Below, piece after piece: positions 1 to 7,006 of a DNA stretch of 64,000 bases. The stretch comes from CALMKX01 sp036274895 (GTDB lineage Bacteria > Acidobacteriota > Thermoanaerobaculia > Multivoradales > SZUA-115): assembly GCA_036274895.1 (NCBI GenBank), contig DASUEU010000018.1:128959-192958 (forward strand). The letters run 5' to 3'. Position 1 is the first letter of the stretch. Each line of letters starts with the position of its first letter. Below the pieces are notes generated by a model. It was given only the letters and a program-made list of their open reading frames with translations, ran no database searches and was not told the DNA's origin. The translations under genes and the position numbers were made by a program.

Positions 1-998
1 AAGGGCTGCTGGGGCACCGAGGTGACCCGCAGGCCGAGGATCGCCTCCCGCACGTCGCCGTAGATGTCCCGCGCCGCGCTGGCCAGCTGGTCGAGCTGCT
101 CGGTGGCCTCCGCCGCCTTCTCCCGCTTCAGGAACTCCTTGACCGCCTGGGCCTTGGTGTTGACGTAGGCGAGCACCTGGGCGAGGCCGTCGTGCATCTC
201 ATGGGCGATGCGCAGGCGCTCCTCGGCCACGGCGAGGTTGCGCACCTGCTGGTGGAGGTAGGCATTGTCCACGGCGATCGCCGCCTGAGTGGCGAAGCGC
301 ACCAGGGTCTCCTCGTCCTCCGCCGTGAAGGCCGACGAGCCCTGCTTCTCAGACAGGTAGAGGTTGCCGCGGTAGGGACCGTGGCCGGTCACCGGCACGG
401 CCAGCAAGCTCTCCATGGCGGGATGGTCGGGGGGGAAGCCGACCGTGGCCGGATGGCGGTTCATGTGCCCCAGCCTCAGCCGTTCTCCTTGCTTGAGGAC
501 CAGGCCCAGAAGGCCCTTGCCCACCGGTGGAGAGCCGATCGCCGCCCGGATCTCGGGAGAAACTCCCGAGGTGATGAACTGGTCGATGGTGCCGTCGTCG
601 CGATAGACGGCGAGGGCGCCGTAGCGGGCCTCGACGAGGTCGCGAGCGGTGTCCACGACTTTCTGGAGCACCGCCTCGACCGACAGCTCGGACGTGATCG
701 CGAGGCCGGCATGATGGAGGGCCAGAAGCTCCTGGTGCCGCCGCGCCAGACTCTCGCGGACATCGGCCACGATGCGGAAGAGGGCGCCCGAGAAGACCAC
801 CAAGCCGACCAGGGCGGCGCCATAGAAGACCAGGGCCGTCACGCCGACGGTGAAAGCAGGTGCAATCAACAAACGGCCCACCTCCAGGGCGGCCAGAAAG
901 AGGGCACCCGCGGCCACGGCGGCCCAGCGCAGCTGGAGCAGATCCTGCCGGGTCGTCCTTTGAAGGCCGGCTTGCCCGCCTGGGGAGATCCGCTTCAC
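1..998 (-). CDS. NarL-family sensor histidine kinase (C-terminus outside window)
   Basis: The reading frame is open from a GTG at 998 (an in-frame TGA lies just upstream) to the window edge, so about 332 residues are visible. Residues 25-45 and 50-74 form two membrane segments. Residues about 95-245 look like a GAF domain. A HisKA_3 dimerisation/phosphotransfer region follows with the motif RIAHEMHDGLAQ; the likely phospho-acceptor is H269. The HATPase domain should lie beyond base 1. Kinases of this type normally phosphorylate a LuxR/NarL-type response regulator, which would also lie outside the window. The start is uncertain because GTG is the only reasonable codon and no strong Shine-Dalgarno is visible. 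Confidence 0.85.
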   Translation of the reverse strand, partial: MKRISPGGQAGLQRTTRQDLLQLRWAAVAAGALFLAALEVGRLLIAPAFTVGVTALVFYGAALVGLVVFSGALFRIVADVRESLARRHQELLALHHAGLAITSELSVEAVLQKVVDTARDLVEARYGALAVYRDDGTIDQFITSGVSPEIRAAIGSPPVGKGLLGLVLKQGERLRLGHMNRHPATVGFPPDHPAMESLLAVPVTGHGPYRGNLYLSEKQGSSAFTAEDEETLVRFATQAAIAVDNAYLHQQVRNLAVAEERLRIAHEMHDGLAQVLAYVNTKAQAVKEFLKREKAAEATEQLDQLASAARDIYGDVREAILGLRVTSVPQQP

Positions 999-1204
999 GC
1001 CGTCATTCCATCACGCTGGTGTGCCGGGTGGATTTTTTCTGAAACACCACGAGCAGCGGATCGCCAGCCCGGGTGGGGTGGGCCTACCCGGAGGGGTGGG
1101 AGCGGAGCGGGCCGACACCAGCCGGCATCGCTCTTCCCCTCCCCACTGCGCTATCCTCTCCCCACATTTCCAGTCCTGCCCCTCCGGGGCGAAGAGGAGA
1201 CGCC

Positions 1205-1609
1205 ATGAACTGGACTCGCGTCCTGGCCGGCGGTGTGTCGGCCGGCTTCGTGACCTTCCTGGGTGGTTTCGTCATGCACGGGATCATGCTGGCGGACACC
1301 TACAAGCGCTACAACCAGGTGTTCACCCAGACCGAGACGAATCCCGCCTGGTTCTTCCTCGTCTCGGTCGCCATCGCCACCGCCGCGGCGGTTCTCTTCG
1401 CCAAGACCCGCCAGACCTGGGAGGCCGGCTGGAAGGGCGGCCTGACCTTCGGCTTCTACCTCGGCCTGGCCGGCTTCTTCATCAGCTTCTACCATCCCCT
1501 GGTGATCGACGGCTTCCCCTACTACCTGGGCTGGTGCTGGGGCGGCATCCACCTGATCAACAGCCTGCTGGGGGGCGCGATCCTGGGCGTGCTCATCCGC
1601 CGCGATTGA
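1205..1609 (+). CDS. Small polytopic membrane protein, unknown function
   Basis: A 134-residue protein with about four hydrophobic segments (roughly residues 5-28, 48-66, 76-98 and 108-130) and a short basic tail. The ATG at 1205 is chosen because a purine-rich Shine-Dalgarno (GAGGAG) lies 6 bases upstream; longer in-frame starts would only add low-complexity sequence. I do not recognise a named family. It is followed 90 bases later by another small membrane protein and an ECF sigma factor on the same strand, so it may belong to the same envelope-related transcription unit. Function is not inferred. Confidence 0.75.
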   Translation: MNWTRVLAGGVSAGFVTFLGGFVMHGIMLADTYKRYNQVFTQTETNPAWFFLVSVAIATAAAVLFAKTRQTWEAGWKGGLTFGFYLGLAGFFISFYHPLVIDGFPYYLGWCWGGIHLINSLLGGAILGVLIRRD

Positions 1610-1699
1610 GCCCGGTAGGCTGTTAACCTACCCCCCGAGCCGCCGTTGTCCTGGTCGAAGGCCCCCGGAGAGGGGGCCTCTCGAACCAAGGAGACACCC

Positions 1700-2167
1700 A
1701 TGGAGTTCATCGCCCCCATGGCCATCGCCATCACCACCATGCTGGTGATCGGCGCCACCATCCGTAGCAGCATCATCAACCGCCGCCTGCGCGAGAACGC
1801 CCGCGCCCAGGCGGACCTCCAAGCCAAGCTCATCGACAAGTTCGGCTCGGCCGAGGAAGTGATCCGCTACCTCGAGAGCACTCAGGGCAAGGCCCTGCTC
1901 GAGGCCCCTGCGCTGAGCCAGCGGCCCCACGCCCGCATCCTCGACTCCGTGCACCTGGGTCTGCTGATCGTGCTGGGCGGCGCCGGTATGCTCGCCACCT
2001 CGGGCGTCGCCGACCGCCAGGTCGCGGACGTCTTCCGCACCTTCGGCCTGATCGCCATCCTGCTGGGCGTCGGCTTCCTGTGCTCGGCGGCGGTCTCGTG
2101 GTTCCTGATGCGCCAGTGGGGCCTGCTGCCCAAGGCTGCCAACGACTCGACCTCCGAACCAGGATGA
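1700..2167 (+). CDS. Small membrane protein upstream of ECF sigma factor
   Basis: A 155-residue protein: an N-terminal membrane segment (residues about 5-23), a charged coiled-coil-like middle (about 28-65, rich in R, E, A and Q), then two membrane segments (about 83-102 and 113-137). The ATG at 1700 has an AAGGAGA Shine-Dalgarno at 1688-1694. Its TGA overlaps the ATG of the following sigma factor (ATGA), implying translational coupling. Small membrane proteins are often co-transcribed with ECF sigma/anti-sigma pairs in this kind of genome, and the arrangement suggests a part in the same envelope signalling unit. The family is not recognised with certainty. Confidence 0.8.
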   Translation: MEFIAPMAIAITTMLVIGATIRSSIINRRLRENARAQADLQAKLIDKFGSAEEVIRYLESTQGKALLEAPALSQRPHARILDSVHLGLLIVLGGAGMLATSGVADRQVADVFRTFGLIAILLGVGFLCSAAVSWFLMRQWGLLPKAANDSTSEPG

Positions 2168-2733
2168 GCGCCGCGCCCGCCTTCGCCGCAGCACTCACCC
2201 GCCCCGCGGGAGAAGCCCGGATGCCCCTCGCCGAGCGTATCGGCGAGGCGGCGTTCGCGGCCTTCTACTCGCGGGTGGCGCCGCGGCTGTGGGCCTATCT
2301 CTTTCAACACACCCGGGACCGCTCGGTGGCCGACGACCTGACCCAGGAAGCCTTCACCCGGGTGCTCGCCTCCCGCTTCGAGCCGGAGAGCGACGAGCAC
2401 CTGACCCGCTACCTGTTCAAGGCCGCGCTGAACCTCGTCCACGACCGCGGCCGGGTCGCCGGCAGAGCCTCCCTGGTGCCGATCGAGGACCACGAGCCGG
2501 CGATCGGGCCGGCGCCGGTGGGCCTGCGCCGGGACTTGACCCGTGCCCTCGACGCCCTGAAGCCCGCCGACCGCCAGATCCTCTGGCTGGCGCACGTCGA
2601 GGAGATGGACCACCAGGCGATCGGCGAAGCCCTGGGCAAGCGGCCCACCAGCATCCGAGTTCTGCTCTTCCGGGCTCGCCGCCGCTTGGCCGCCTTGCTC
2701 GACCGTGAGCCCGAAAGGAGCCCGAGCCCATGA
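2164..2733 (+). CDS. ECF-type RNA polymerase sigma factor
   Basis: A 189-residue sigma-70 family protein with the two expected domains. Region 2 lies at about residues 28-95 and includes the DDLTQEAF motif. Region 4 lies at about residues 118-175, with a helix-turn-helix resembling other ECF proteins (LDALKPADRQILWLAHVEEM, then AIGEALGKRPTSIRVLLFRARRRL). The length is usual for the family. The ATG overlaps the previous stop as ATGA, and its own stop overlaps the next ATG in the same way, so three genes are translationally coupled. The downstream protein has the HxxxCxxC motif of a zinc-binding anti-sigma factor, its probable regulator. Target promoters are unknown. Confidence 0.9.
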   Translation: MSAAPAFAAALTRPAGEARMPLAERIGEAAFAAFYSRVAPRLWAYLFQHTRDRSVADDLTQEAFTRVLASRFEPESDEHLTRYLFKAALNLVHDRGRVAGRASLVPIEDHEPAIGPAPVGLRRDLTRALDALKPADRQILWLAHVEEMDHQAIGEALGKRPTSIRVLLFRARRRLAALLDREPERSPSP

Positions 2734-3179
2734 CCCCCAGAAGCTGCCCCCCTGAGACCGAGCTCCTCGCCGCCTCGCGATCCGGCGCCCTTGCCGAGAC
2801 GCTGGCCCGGCACCTCGAAACCTGCCCGGACTGCGCCGCCCTGGTCGCGGTGGACGAGGCCTTGCGGTCGACGGCCCAGGCCCTCGCCGGCCAGGCGGAC
2901 CTGCCTTCGCCCCACACCGTGCTGCTGCGCGGCCGCCTCGCGGCCCGCCGCGCGGAGGCCGAACGCTCCCTGCGCCCTCTCGAGTGGTGGACGCGGCTGG
3001 TCGGCGTGGCCGCGGGGGTGGCTCTCCTCGCCGGCCTGCGCCAAGTCGTCCTCACTCTCGGCGAGCCCACGGCGGCTTCTCTCGGATCGCCGACGCCGGT
3101 GCAGGTGGCCTTCGGCCTCGGCCTGCTCGCCGTCGCCGCCCTGCCCCTGCTCTCCACCTGGCGGCGCTCGGCGGTGTGA
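2730..3179 (+). CDS. Zinc-finger anti-sigma-like membrane protein
   Basis: A 149-residue protein beginning with a short cytoplasmic domain that contains HLETCPDCAAL (H31, C35, C38 approximately), the HxxxCxxC signature of zinc-containing anti-sigma factors. A membrane segment follows at about residues 88-107 and a second hydrophobic segment at about 122-142. Start and stop overlap the ECF sigma gene by 4 bases (ATGA), the usual arrangement for a sigma/anti-sigma pair. The inferred role is to hold the upstream sigma factor at the membrane until a signal arrives. The periplasmic part is very short, so sensing may need a partner. Confidence 0.8.
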   Translation: MTPRSCPPETELLAASRSGALAETLARHLETCPDCAALVAVDEALRSTAQALAGQADLPSPHTVLLRGRLAARRAEAERSLRPLEWWTRLVGVAAGVALLAGLRQVVLTLGEPTAASLGSPTPVQVAFGLGLLAVAALPLLSTWRRSAV

Positions 3180-3249
3180 TTCTCCTGTCGATCTGGCCTG
3201 GTCCCATTCGTCGATAGGCTGAACCCAACGACGACCAGGAGATCGAGCG

Positions 3250-3609
3250 ATGAGATACCTCTTGATGATCTACGAGCGGGAAGCCGAGTGGGCGGGAATG
3301 AGCGAGGCCGAGCAGGGTGAGATCTTCGGTGAGTACATGGCCTTCACCGAGAGGCTGAAGGCCGGCGGCCACTACCTGGGCGGCAACCCCTTGCAGCCCA
3401 GCTCGACCGCGACGGTCGTGCGGGTCGAAGGCGGGAAGACCCTCGCGACCGACGGCCCCTACGCCGAGACCCGCGAGCAGCTGGGCGGCTACTACTTGGT
3501 GGAAGCGGCCGACCTCGACCAGGCCCTCTCCTTCGCCGCCGACATCCCCTCGGCCCGCCACGGCATGGCCTCAATCGAGGTACGGCCGATCCTCGAGATC
3601 CCCGGCTGA
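3250..3609 (+). CDS. YCII/DGPF-domain protein
   Basis: A 119-residue single-domain protein of the YCII-related (DGPF) family: it starts MRYLLMIYERE and contains the diagnostic ATDGPYAETREQLGGYYLVE segment at about residues 76-95. Family members are small ferredoxin-like-fold proteins, mostly of unknown function. An AGGAGAT Shine-Dalgarno lies upstream of the ATG. The next gene, 7 bases downstream, is an ECF sigma factor with a long C-terminal extension. The pairing of DGPF proteins with ECF42-type sigma factors is a recognised conserved arrangement, so the two probably form one regulatory unit. Confidence 0.9.
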   Translation: MRYLLMIYEREAEWAGMSEAEQGEIFGEYMAFTERLKAGGHYLGGNPLQPSSTATVVRVEGGKTLATDGPYAETREQLGGYYLVEAADLDQALSFAADIPSARHGMASIEVRPILEIPG

Positions 3610-3616
3610 GCCGCCC

Positions 3617-4852
3617 GTGACCCCCGATCCCCTCGAGCGGATCTTCCGCGACGAGCGGCCCAAAGCCCTGGCCACCCTGATCCGCCTCCTCGGCGACTTC
3701 GACCTCGCCGAGGAGGTGCTCCAGGACGCCTTCCTGACCGCCGTCGAGCGCTGGGGCGCCACCGGCCTGCCGGAGAACCCCGCCGCCTGGCTGGTGACCA
3801 CCGGCCGCAACCGCGCCCTCGACCGCCTGCGCCGGCGGACGTGGTGGGACGAGCACGAGGGGCGCATCGCCGCCGAGCGTCCTCGCGTCGAGCTACCCCC
3901 CGAGCCCACCGACCGGCCGCCGATCGAGGACGATCGCCTGCGGCTGATCTTCACCTGCTGCCACCCGGCCCTCGCCGCCGAGGCTCAAGTGGCCTTGACC
4001 CTGCGTACCCTTTGCGGCCTCGGCACCGAGGAGATCGCCCGCGCCTTCCTGGTGCCGGTGCCCACCCTGGCCCAACGGCTGGTGCGGGCCAAGAAGAAGA
4101 TCCGCGACGCCGGCATCCCCTACCGCGTGCCCGGGGAGGCCGAGCTGCCCGAGCGCCTGGGCGCCGTGCTGGCCGTGGTCTATCTGATCTTCAACGAGGG
4201 CTACGCCGCCACCGCCGGGCCGAGCTACCTGCGGGCCGACCTGGTGGAGGAGGCCATCCGCCTCGCCCGCCTGCTCGCCGAGCTGCTGCCGGCCCACCCG
4301 GACGTCGAGGCCCTGCTCGCCCTGATGCTGCTGCACGACGCCCGCCGCCCCGCTCGCCTGGGGCCGAACGGCGGCCTGGTGCGCCTCGACGAGCAGGACC
4401 GCGCCCGCTGGGACCGCAGTCGCATCGCCGAGGGGCTGGCCCTGGTCGAGCGCGCCCTGCCCCGGGCCGGAGCCAGCCGCTTCGGCCTCGAGGCCGCCAT
4501 CGCCGCCCTCCACGCCGAGGCCACCACCGCCGCCGAGACCGACTGGCCCCAGATCCTCGCCCTCTACGATCTCTTGCTCGAGCGGCACCCCTCCCCGGTG
4601 GTGGAGCTCAACCGCGCCGTGGCGGTGGCCATGGTCGAAGGCCCGGAGGCTGCCCTCGCGATCCTCGACGGGCTCGAAAGCTCCGGCCAGCTCGCCGGCT
4701 ACCACCTCCTCCCCGCCGCCCGGGCAGAGCTCTTGGCGCAGCTCGGTCGAGAGGAAGAAGCCCGCACCGCCTACCGCGAGGCCCTCGAGCTGGCCACGCA
4801 CGAGACGGAACGGGCGTTTCTGGAGAGGCAGCTGGGGCGGATGGCCGGCTGA
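3617..4852 (+). CDS. ECF42-type sigma factor with C-terminal TPR-like extension
   Basis: A 411-residue protein, about twice the length of a plain ECF factor. Residues about 8-170 contain sigma regions 2 and 4 (LIRLLGDFDLAEEVLQDAF near the N-terminus; TLCGLGTEEIARAFLVP and RLVRAKKKIRDAGIPYRVP in region 4). The remaining 230 residues form the helical TPR-like extension typical of ECF42, with the conserved DLLLERHPSPVVELNRAVAV segment. The start is GTG at 3617. No anti-sigma factor follows; in this group the C-terminal extension is thought to control activity. It sits directly behind its usual partner, a DGPF protein. Confidence 0.88.
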   Translation: MTPDPLERIFRDERPKALATLIRLLGDFDLAEEVLQDAFLTAVERWGATGLPENPAAWLVTTGRNRALDRLRRRTWWDEHEGRIAAERPRVELPPEPTDRPPIEDDRLRLIFTCCHPALAAEAQVALTLRTLCGLGTEEIARAFLVPVPTLAQRLVRAKKKIRDAGIPYRVPGEAELPERLGAVLAVVYLIFNEGYAATAGPSYLRADLVEEAIRLARLLAELLPAHPDVEALLALMLLHDARRPARLGPNGGLVRLDEQDRARWDRSRIAEGLALVERALPRAGASRFGLEAAIAALHAEATTAAETDWPQILALYDLLLERHPSPVVELNRAVAVAMVEGPEAALAILDGLESSGQLAGYHLLPAARAELLAQLGREEEARTAYREALELATHETERAFLERQLGRMAG

Positions 4853-4966
4853 TCCCCTCGCCCTCTCTCGAAGGAGGGTCCTCCTACCCTCCGACATGGC
4901 TGCCGCGAAGAGCGAAAGCTACATCCTTGCTGAGGGACGATTCCCCTTCTTCAAGGAGGCTTCGAA

Positions 4967-6121
4967 ATGAAAGTCCTTCGACCTCACCCCTCCCATCCAG
5001 GGCGCTCGATCCTGGCGAGCTGCGTCTTGCTGCTCGCTACGGCGTCCACCGTTCACTCCCAGGGCATCCGCACGGTGCTGGTTTCCCCGGTGCCGGGCAA
5101 CCCAGCGGCGAGCGGGGCGGCCCTGCTGGCGGCCGTCAGCGGCATTCCGAGTCCCTCCAACTCGAACCGCTGGGTCGTCAAGGTCGAGCCCGGTATCTAT
5201 GACCTCGCCGGCACCCCCCTCCTCATGCGGGCCTGGGTGGACGTCGAGGGCTCGGGGCTGACCCGCATCGTCGGCGACGGCCAGCCCAGCATCTTCGGGG
5301 GCGTGGTCGAGATGGCCAGCAACTGTGAGCTGCGGGACCTCACCGTGGTCGCCAACGGCGCCGGCCGCGCCCCCGCGGCGGTGGCGATCTGGGCACCGGG
5401 ATCGACGAGCTCTCGGGTCGTCAACGTGCACGCGGTGGCGAAGAACGGCACCCAGAACAACGAGGCCATCCTGTTGCTGAGCGCGAGCGACTTCGAGCTG
5501 CGGGACGTCGAGGCCGAGGCCCAGGGCGGCGAGCTCACCTTTGGCCTTTCTGTGCTGATCCTCTCGGCCCCCGGAGGCGACGTGCGGGTGGACCGGGCGT
5601 CCTTCCTGGCGACCGGCGCCTCCCAGATCAACCGGGCCGTGGCGCTCCAGTTCGACAATCCACCGTCGGTGTTGCCGAGCCTGACCAACGTCACCGGCTC
5701 GGCGCTGGGAGGCACCGAGAACCACGCCCTGGAGATCCAGATGCCCCCGACTGCGGTCCCGGGTGAGGTGAGGATCAAGGGCTCACGCTTCCTCGCCAGC
5801 GGGGGCACAGCGGGGGACGTTGGCGTGCTCGTGCTTTCAGGTCAAGGGATGGTGAGGCTGCTCGAAACCGCCGTCGAGGCCCCCGCTCTCGGCTCCACGG
5901 GCCTGTGGCTCTCCGGAACCTCTCAGGCCACGGTGCGGATCGAGGGAGGGGCGATCGCCGGCGGCATCCACACGGTCGCCAACACGACCGCAATGGGCCG
6001 AGTTGGGGTCGCCGGCACCCAGCTCGCTGGTGGGGCCGTGCTGACCACCACCCCGGGCTCGTTGATCTGTGCCGGAGTCCATGACGAGATCTTCGCCTTC
6101 TTCGGCTCGACCTGCCCGTAG
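4967..6121 (+). CDS. Secreted right-handed beta-helix-like protein
   Basis: A 384-residue protein with a signal peptide (basic N-terminus, hydrophobic stretch at about 15-27, cleavage near HSQG). The rest is rich in V, I, G, A and S with short repeating strands, such as GSGLTRIVGDGQ, NCELRDLTVVANGAG and DFELRDVEAEAQGGELT. This looks like the coils of a pectate-lyase-type parallel beta-helix. No catalytic signature of a polysaccharide lyase was found, so an enzymatic role is not claimed. An AAGGAGG Shine-Dalgarno lies 7 bases before the ATG. It is exported and could bind surfaces or glycans. Confidence 0.7.
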   Translation: MKVLRPHPSHPGRSILASCVLLLATASTVHSQGIRTVLVSPVPGNPAASGAALLAAVSGIPSPSNSNRWVVKVEPGIYDLAGTPLLMRAWVDVEGSGLTRIVGDGQPSIFGGVVEMASNCELRDLTVVANGAGRAPAAVAIWAPGSTSSRVVNVHAVAKNGTQNNEAILLLSASDFELRDVEAEAQGGELTFGLSVLILSAPGGDVRVDRASFLATGASQINRAVALQFDNPPSVLPSLTNVTGSALGGTENHALEIQMPPTAVPGEVRIKGSRFLASGGTAGDVGVLVLSGQGMVRLLETAVEAPALGSTGLWLSGTSQATVRIEGGAIAGGIHTVANTTAMGRVGVAGTQLAGGAVLTTTPGSLICAGVHDEIFAFFGSTCP

Positions 6122-6175
6122 CAGGCTTCCGAACAGGCGCTCCGGCGGATCCTTATATGGCACGGGAGCCTCGAC

Positions 6176-6242
6176 CTGTAGATCTGACCGCGTCGTGGAC
6201 GAATTGCCTGCAAATCCGTCCACGGCGCGAACGAATCTACAG
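6176..6242. repeat. 67-base imperfect palindrome
   Basis: The outer arms CTGTAGAT (6176-6183) and ATCTACAG (6235-6242) are perfectly complementary. An inner pair, CGTGGACG and CGTCCACG, is also complementary, and the centre has TTGC-CT-GCAA. A transcript in either direction would fold into a long bulged hairpin. It could be a small mobile-element remnant or a structured terminator for the upstream gene; there is no T-run. Confidence 0.6.
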
Positions 6243-6320
6243 CTGCCCCGCCATCGACTCCCAGACGGTGCCGGCGAGGTCGAAGATCTGCTCCTCGGGC
6301 GTGGCACCACGCGGGTACAT
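6237..6320 (-). pseudogene. Possible C-terminal remnant of an SUMF1/FGE-like gene
   Basis: The minus strand reads 27 residues from ATG at 6320 to TAG at 6237, containing YPRGATPEEQ and IFDLAGTVWES. This resembles the YPWG and DLAGNVWEW elements of formylglycine-generating-enzyme-like (SUMF1) domains, but nothing else of the domain remains and the distance between the motifs is far too short. It may be a decayed gene end between repeats, or chance. The stop codon lies inside the palindrome at 6176-6242. Confidence 0.2.
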
Positions 6321-6400
6321 CGCCCCCGCGGCCGGCAGCGGGGGGAAAAGCCCGGATGGATTCCCGCCTGCGCGGGAATGACGGCGGGAGGGCCTTTTCA

Positions 6401-6520
6401 CCCGTCCCGCCAGGGACTTTCATGGGTAGCGAGTGACTTCAGTCACTCGTGATCACCGAGGAGGCGAAGAGGCCGCGGAGCGGCCGGACTTGGGTCCCCA
6501 CGCAGAGCGTGGGAACGAGG
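6401..6520 (+). repeat. Composite hairpin repeat, copy A
   Basis: Order of parts: a conserved arm with CCCGTCCCGCCAGGGAC and CATGGGTAGCGAG, a hairpin CGAGTGACT-TC-AGTCACTCG (6430-6449), a spacer, a second hairpin GGCCGCGGAGCGGCC, then a third hairpin CCCACGC-AGA-GCGTGGG. The first 40 bases (6401-6440) match 63961-64000 at 38 of 40 positions. The whole element recurs inverted at 63683-63831. No ORF belongs to it. Confidence 0.85.
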
Positions 6521-6533
6521 GCGAGGTCAATGC

Positions 6534-6959
6534 CTACCGGTACTCTTCGAGCGCTGCCAGCAGGGCCGCCGGGATCGGGGTGGGGAGGGTGCGGTCGCCT
6601 TCTCGGCGCATGCAGGCGACCTCTTGCTCGCCGCGGGCCGCGAGCTCCTCGCGGCCGTCTTTCACCCGCCAGTACTCGAAAAGCATCAGCACGCGGTTCT
6701 GGCGAGTGTGGCCCAGGCGCATGCGCACTTCGACCACGTCGAAGGCCTCCAGCTCGAGGAAGTAGTCGCAGGCGCAACGCACCGTGGCGAGAGCGAGGCC
6801 GTTCTTCAGGTCGTCGAGGATCGAGGGCGCGCGCTCTTGGAGGAACATCTCGCGGCAGCGGCCCTGCCAGCGCAGGAAGTTCACGTAATAGACGTTGCCG
6901 ACGAGGTTGGTCTCCTCGAAGCCGACGACGTGACGGTACGGGTAGTAGGCGGCCCCCAT
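6534..6959 (-). CDS. tebC: Enediyne-type hot-dog thioesterase (TebC/CalE7/DynE7 family)
   Basis: A 141-residue single hot-dog-fold protein that releases the polyene chain from the enediyne PKS. The N-terminal block YRHVVGFEETNLVGNVYYVN followed by FLRWQGRCREMF is the signature of enediyne thioesterases. N18 and R36 correspond to the residues known to be important in CalE7 (N19 and R37), and E37 follows. The ATG at 6959 fits family length; a GTG four codons upstream is an alternative. No clear Shine-Dalgarno is seen. It is the last gene of the minus-strand operon, 47 bases after pksE. Known family members hydrolyse, and often decarboxylate, the PksE-bound product to a heptaene. Confidence 0.95.
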   Translation of the reverse strand: MGAAYYPYRHVVGFEETNLVGNVYYVNFLRWQGRCREMFLQERAPSILDDLKNGLALATVRCACDYFLELEAFDVVEVRMRLGHTRQNRVLMLFEYWRVKDGREELAARGEQEVACMRREGDRTLPTPIPAALLAALEEYR

Positions 6960-7006
6960 CGCTCGCACCAAAAAAGTGTACCCGGCCGGATCCCCGCAGG
7001 GGAGAG

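Larger units (their letters stand above)
6122..6533. other. 412-base intergenic region made of repeats and hairpins
   Basis: This gap between the beta-helix protein and the enediyne thioesterase holds no convincing gene. From left to right it has a long imperfect palindrome (6176-6242), a short possible gene remnant on the minus strand (6237-6320), a hairpin repeat ATTCCCGCCTGCGCGGGAAT (6359-6378), and a composite hairpin-rich repeat (6401-6520). The enediyne operon therefore ends against a block of dispersed repeats. Confidence 0.7.
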
